From JAAYVZ01 sp035384965 (GTDB lineage Bacteria > Acidobacteriota > Thermoanaerobaculia > Thermoanaerobaculales > Thermoanaerobaculaceae), in the NCBI GenBank assembly GCA_035384965.1, contig DAOOJE010000003.1:122098-186097 (forward strand): a stretch of DNA of 64,000 nt. The letters are read 5' to 3'. The position numbers and the translations under genes were made by a program. Below are positions 60,951 through 64,000 of the stretch, piece by piece; within the stretch, counting starts at the first letter, position 1; the number at the start of each line of letters is the position of its first letter. The notes under the pieces are model-generated. The model was not told the origin of the DNA. It did not search any database and worked only from the letters and a program-made list of their open reading frames with translations.

Positions 60951-61334
60951 TCAGGCCTCCTCGCCCGCCGGCGCGGCGGCTTCCTTGGCCGCCTTGGCGG
61001 CCTTCTGCCTGGCGCGCACCTGTTCCATCTTGCGGCTGCGCCGCAGCTCCTGGTCCAGGTTCAGCGTCAGGTAGCGGAGCACCGGGTCGGAAAGGCGCAG
61101 CTTGTACTCGAGCGCCTTGACCGCAGGGCCGCCCCCTTCGAACTGCCAGAACACGTAGAAGCCCTCGCGCTGGTGGCGGATCTCGTAGGCGAGGTTGCGC
61201 TTACCCCAGACGTCCTGCTTGACGATCTCGGCCTTCTGCGCCGCCAGCAAAGCGCGCAGCTCGCCGAGGAACGCCTCGCGCTCCTGGTCGTCGAGGGTTG
61301 TGGTGAGGACGATACCGACTTCGTACAGCGCCAT
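60951..61334 (-). CDS. rpsF: 30S ribosomal protein bS6
   Basis: 127 residues. MALYEVGIVLTTTLDDQER, KQDVWGKRNLAYEI and REGFYVFWQF are the standard bS6 segments; the C-terminus carries an Ala/Lys-rich extension. Binds bS18 and 16S rRNA on the 30S platform. AAGGAGACGAC precedes the ATG at 61334, which begins at the usual family N-terminus. Confidence 0.97.
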   Translation of the reverse strand: MALYEVGIVLTTTLDDQEREAFLGELRALLAAQKAEIVKQDVWGKRNLAYEIRHQREGFYVFWQFEGGGPAVKALEYKLRLSDPVLRYLTLNLDQELRRSRKMEQVRARQKAAKAAKEAAAPAGEEA

Positions 61335-61456
61335 GTCGTCTCCTTTCGGCCTGCGGCCCCCGGATCGAGCCGGGAGCAAGGATGACCGCTCCATGCGCCA
61401 GAGCGGAGAGGCACTCTAGCGGATCGCCGCAGAAATGGCAAGGACCGCGCTGCGCC

Positions 61457-62056
61457 TCACGGCGACGCGGCGCCCGCCGGGGTCGACGGAGCCGGTGCCC
61501 GGTTGTACCGGCTGGCGGCCCGGCCGAGCCCGGCGTGGAGCGCCATCTCCACGCAGGCCACCGCCTCGCCGACCATGGCCCGCGCGGTGTCCAGCTCTCC
61601 GTCCTCGAACGGAGCCAGCACGTACTCCGCCAGGTCCCGCCAGGGGCTGGCGCCGCGGATCCCCAGCCGCAGGCGTGCGAACCCCTCTCCGAGCGACTCG
61701 ACGAGGGAGCGCAGCCCGTTGTGCGTGCCGGCACCGCCGGAGGAGCGGAGACGGAGCTGCCCGAGCGGCAGCTCGACGTCGTCCACGACGACCAGGATTT
61801 GCGGTGGCGCGAGCGACTCGGCGGCGGCGAACGCCGCCACGGCCGGCCCGGAGAGGTTCATGTAATCCTGGGGCTTGACGAGCCACACGGGCCGGCTGCC
61901 GCCGCGCCGGGAGGACAGCACGTGGCGGCCGAGGCGAAAAGGCGGCACGCGCCACTTCGCGGCCAGGGCGTCGATGACCTGGAAGCCGATGTTGTGCCGC
62001 GTGGCCTCGTACTCGCGGCCCGGGTTCCCGAGCCCCACCACGGCGGCGATGTCCAT
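61457..62056 (-). CDS. pth: peptidyl-tRNA hydrolase
   Basis: 199 residues. VVGLGNPGREYEATRHNIGF contains the catalytic histidine (~21), DYMNLSGPAV and the late VVDDVELPLGQLRLR contain the supporting residues, followed by GTHNGLRSL, in which threonine replaces the usual glycine. It releases tRNA from prematurely dropped peptidyl-tRNA. Starts nine bases after rplY on the same strand, a common arrangement. Confidence 0.95.
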   Translation of the reverse strand: MDIAAVVGLGNPGREYEATRHNIGFQVIDALAAKWRVPPFRLGRHVLSSRRGGSRPVWLVKPQDYMNLSGPAVAAFAAAESLAPPQILVVVDDVELPLGQLRLRSSGGAGTHNGLRSLVESLGEGFARLRLGIRGASPWRDLAEYVLAPFEDGELDTARAMVGEAVACVEMALHAGLGRAASRYNRAPAPSTPAGAASP

Positions 62057-62065
62057 GGGCGAGGG

Positions 62066-62728
62066 CTACTCCCCGCCCTCCTCGGCCGTGGCCTTGCCCC
62101 GCTTGATGACCTCGGGCTCGGCGGCCTTCTCCTCGGGGGCCCCGGGCGCTTCCTCCCCCTCGACCTTGGCGCCGTGCGCCTCGATGTGGACGATCACCTT
62201 GTGCGGGTCGTCCAGAAGCTTGACGCCCTCGGGCAAGGCGAGATCGCCCGCCAAGATGTGCGCGCCGATCCCTAGGCCGGAAACGTCGACGTGGATCGCA
62301 TCCGGGACCGCCTCGGCGGCGCACTCCAGGTGCAGCGACCGGCACCCCCAGTCGAGGAAGCCGCCAGCCTTCACCCCCACCGGCTCGCCGTCCAGCACTA
62401 GCCGGACCTCCACCTTCACGCGCTGGCCCTTGTCGACGCGGATGAAGTCGAGGTGCAGGAACTGGTGGGTGATGGGGTCCTGCTGGGCGGCGTGCAGCAT
62501 CGCGTGCCGCTCCGTGGAGGTGCCCTTCAGCCGGAGAAGGAACAGCGAGTTGCGGCCCTTCTCGGTCTTCAAGAGCTCGGTCACTGTGTGGCGGTCCACG
62601 ACCACCGGAGCCGGTTCCTTGCCGCCTCCGTACACGATGGCGGGGATCAGCCCCTGCTTTCGCAGCTTGCGATTCGCACCCTTGCCAGTGGAGTCGCGCC
62701 GCTCCACCTCGATGACCAGGTCTTCCAT
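62066..62728 (-). CDS. rplY: 50S ribosomal protein bL25/Ctc (long form)
   Basis: 220 residues, the two-domain CTC-type bL25. The N-terminal 5S rRNA-binding domain has GKGANRKLRKQGLIPAIVYGG, and the TL5 C-terminal domain has DAIHVDVSGLGIGAHI. An acidic tail (GEEAPGAPEEKAAEPE) follows. ATG at 62728 has TGGAGG upstream. Lies between prs and pth as in many genomes. Confidence 0.96.
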   Translation of the reverse strand: MEDLVIEVERRDSTGKGANRKLRKQGLIPAIVYGGGKEPAPVVVDRHTVTELLKTEKGRNSLFLLRLKGTSTERHAMLHAAQQDPITHQFLHLDFIRVDKGQRVKVEVRLVLDGEPVGVKAGGFLDWGCRSLHLECAAEAVPDAIHVDVSGLGIGAHILAGDLALPEGVKLLDDPHKVIVHIEAHGAKVEGEEAPGAPEEKAAEPEVIKRGKATAEEGGE

Positions 62729-62844
62729 GAAAACCTCCAGACTCGCGGCCCGGGCCGCAAGGGCGGGAACTTTACCACACACCGCCCGCCCGGGGAATCC
62801 CCCGAAACCACCGCCTCCGGCGCGGCCGGGGAGCGGGCTCCTCT

Positions 62845-63792
62845 TTAGACAAAGAGGCTAGAGACCGACTTCGCCTCGTGGATGCGGAGGATCGCCTCGC
62901 CCAGCAGCTCGGCCACCGAGAGCTGGCGGATCTTGGGGCACGAGGCGGCGTTGGGCCGCAACGGGATGGTGTCGGTGACCACGACCTGCTCGAGTTCCGA
63001 GGCGACGATGCGGTCCACGGCCGGGCCCGACAGCACCGGATGCACCGCCGCCGCGAGCACCCGCGCCGCCCCGCGCTCCCGCAGGCTCTCGACGGCCTTC
63101 GCCAGAGTCCCGGCGGTATCGATGATGTCGTCCACCACCACGCAGGTGTGCCCCTCGACGTCACCGATGATGTTCATGACCTCGGCCTGGTTGGGGCCGG
63201 TGCGGCGCTTGTCGATGATGGCGAGACCGGCCCCCAGCCGCTTGGCGAACGCGCGCGCGCGCTCGACGCCACCGGCGTCGGGCGACACCATCACGAGGTC
63301 GGGGAGCGCGAGCCGGCGCAGCTCGTCGATCAGCACCGGCGCGGCGAACAGGTGGTCCACCGGGATGTTCGTGAAACCCTGGATCTGCGCCGCGTGCAGG
63401 TCCACGGCCAGCAGCCGGGAGGCGCCCGCCGAGGTGATGAGGTCGCACACCAGCTTGGCGGTGATCGGCACGCGCGGCCGGTCCTTGCGGTCCTGGCGGG
63501 CATAGCCGAAGTAGGGGATCACGGCTGTCACGCGCGCCGCCGAGGATCGCCGGCTGGCGTCCAGGAGGATGAGCAGCTCCATGAGGTTGTCGTTGACCGG
63601 CGGGCAGGTGGGCTGGACGACGAAGAGGTCGGCGCCCCGGACGTTCTCGTCGATCTGGCAGGCGTTCTCGCCGTCCGAGAAGTTGTAGAGCCGGACGCTG
63701 CCCATGCCGATCTGCAGGTAGTCGCAGATGCTCTCGGTCAGCTGCTGGTGGGCCCGACCGGAGAGGATGACCAGGGGACGCCGCTCGTCCAT
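62845..63792 (-). CDS. prs: ribose-phosphate pyrophosphokinase
   Basis: 315 residues. Makes PRPP from ribose 5-phosphate and ATP for nucleotide, histidine and tryptophan synthesis. Signatures: FSDGENACQIDENVRG, PYFGYARQDRKDRPRVPIT, VDLHAAQIQGF, DKRRTGPN and the PRPP loop VVVDDIIDTAGT. ATG 63792 is favoured over one at 63813 because GGGAAGG precedes it and it gives the normal N-terminus. The tRNA-Gln ends only 21 bases upstream, so both may share a promoter. Confidence 0.97.
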   Translation of the reverse strand: MDERRPLVILSGRAHQQLTESICDYLQIGMGSVRLYNFSDGENACQIDENVRGADLFVVQPTCPPVNDNLMELLILLDASRRSSAARVTAVIPYFGYARQDRKDRPRVPITAKLVCDLITSAGASRLLAVDLHAAQIQGFTNIPVDHLFAAPVLIDELRRLALPDLVMVSPDAGGVERARAFAKRLGAGLAIIDKRRTGPNQAEVMNIIGDVEGHTCVVVDDIIDTAGTLAKAVESLRERGAARVLAAAVHPVLSGPAVDRIVASELEQVVVTDTIPLRPNAASCPKIRQLSVAELLGEAILRIHEAKSVSSLFV

Positions 63793-63813
63793 GTGCACCT
63801 TCCCAGGAGCCAT

Positions 63814-63889
63814 TGGCTGGGGCGGCAGGACTCGAACCTGCACATGCGGGATCCAAAGTCCCGTGGCTTACCCATTTGCCGACGCCCCA
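63814..63889 (-). tRNA. tRNA-Gln (anticodon TTG), CCA encoded
   Basis: 76 bases. The acceptor stem TGGGGCG pairs with CGCCCCA; U1-A72 is the usual tRNA-Gln identity pair. The anticodon loop CTTTGGA gives TTG, the T arm contains GGTTCGAGT, the discriminator is G and CCA is encoded. Directly upstream of prs. Confidence 0.97.
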
Positions 63890-63900
63890 GTCGGCGCACC

Positions 63901-63929
63901 AGTCTAGTCGCCCGCCCTCCCGGTGTCCA
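63901..63929 (-). promoter_or_regulatory. sigma70-like promoter for tRNA-Gln and probably prs
   Basis: Minus strand TGGACA (63929-63924), a 17-base spacer and TAGACT (63906-63901). The -10 element ends 12 bases before the tRNA 5' end, so transcription should start just upstream of it. Confidence 0.6.
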
Positions 63930-63945
63930 GTCAGTCCTCGTCCCC

Positions 63946-64000
63946 TGTCAACACTCTTTAGAAATGTCCCCTTGGGAGCTCGATAGAAATGACCCCCAGT
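63946..64000. mobile_element. probable end of an insertion sequence, cut by the window edge
   Basis: TGTCAACACT begins at 63946, and TAGAAATGNCCCC occurs twice, at 63959-63971 and 63984-63996, 25 bases apart. Such repeated terminal motifs near a TG-starting end are typical of IS21/IS481-like elements. No transposase sequence is inside the window, so the family is unconfirmed. Composition differs from the flanking DNA. Confidence 0.45.

Noticed and set aside
1..64000. CRISPR array, prophage or tandem-repeat array
   Set aside because: No regularly spaced repeats or phage structural genes were found; only the short repeats and the icmF duplication described.

Overview
The window is high-GC bacterial chromosome, almost wall to wall coding, and it most resembles Acidobacteriota. 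Evidence: two proteins of the 'VWFA-related Acidobacterial domain' type (28947-30116, 32239-33948), an Oar-like TonB-dependent receptor with a carboxypeptidase-like N-terminal domain (22444-25362), a very large propeller histidine kinase (53889-57062), and S-layer-homology and IPTL-like surface proteins. No finer placement is possible from this sequence alone.

Layout. 1-8156: partial rsmA, divergent trxA, an alpha/beta hydrolase, tRNA-Gly with a clear promoter and terminator, a secreted M14 carboxypeptidase ending in three SLH repeats, a convergent DDAH-like hydrolase and a small winged-helix regulator. 8277-14222 (minus): a six-gene, mostly overlapping operon with an octaheme and a heptaheme cytochrome c, a membrane cytochrome b, two half-size YeeE/YedE transporters and a cysteine-less rhodanese. 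This is a probable sulfur-oxyanion redox and uptake system and the strongest candidate for an undescribed system here. 14637-15660: STAS, hotdog and ACP genes. 15860-22227: the conserved cobalamin adenosyltransferase-phoH-pgpH-ybeY-corC-era run. 22444-28922: TonB receptor, htpX, enoyl-CoA hydratase, sir2, radC. 28947-33948: a VWFA-TPR-VWFA operon. 34148-38553: Ldh_2 dehydrogenase, surface beta-propeller protein, TatT-like lipoprotein and a lipoprotein hydrolase.

38673-45981 holds the most striking structural feature. An intact fused isobutyryl-CoA mutase gene (icmF) is followed by about 3.4 kb of lower-GC DNA carrying a frameshifted glycoside hydrolase and a mannosyltransferase-like membrane protein. 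That segment is followed by a base-identical but internally deleted copy of the icmF 3' end. It is either a recent duplication/insertion or an assembly artefact.

46021-57629: nucleotidyltransferase, B12-binding radical SAM protein, acyl-CoA dehydrogenase, thioesterase, M29-like protein, YfhO-like membrane protein, the sensor kinase and a LecA-like lipoprotein. 57642-63889 (minus): tRNA-Gln, prs, rplY, pth, rpsF, rpsR, DUF2232, rplI, then a coiled-coil methyltransferase. The last ~55 bases look like the end of an insertion sequence cut by the window edge.

Links across the window: icmF needs adenosylcobalamin and the PduO-type adenosyltransferase could supply it; acyl-CoA dehydrogenase, enoyl-CoA hydratase and thioesterase fit the same branched/short-chain acyl-CoA metabolism. 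Several genes without a Shine-Dalgarno sequence have a sigma70-like -10 element 6-8 bases before the ATG, suggesting leaderless transcripts.
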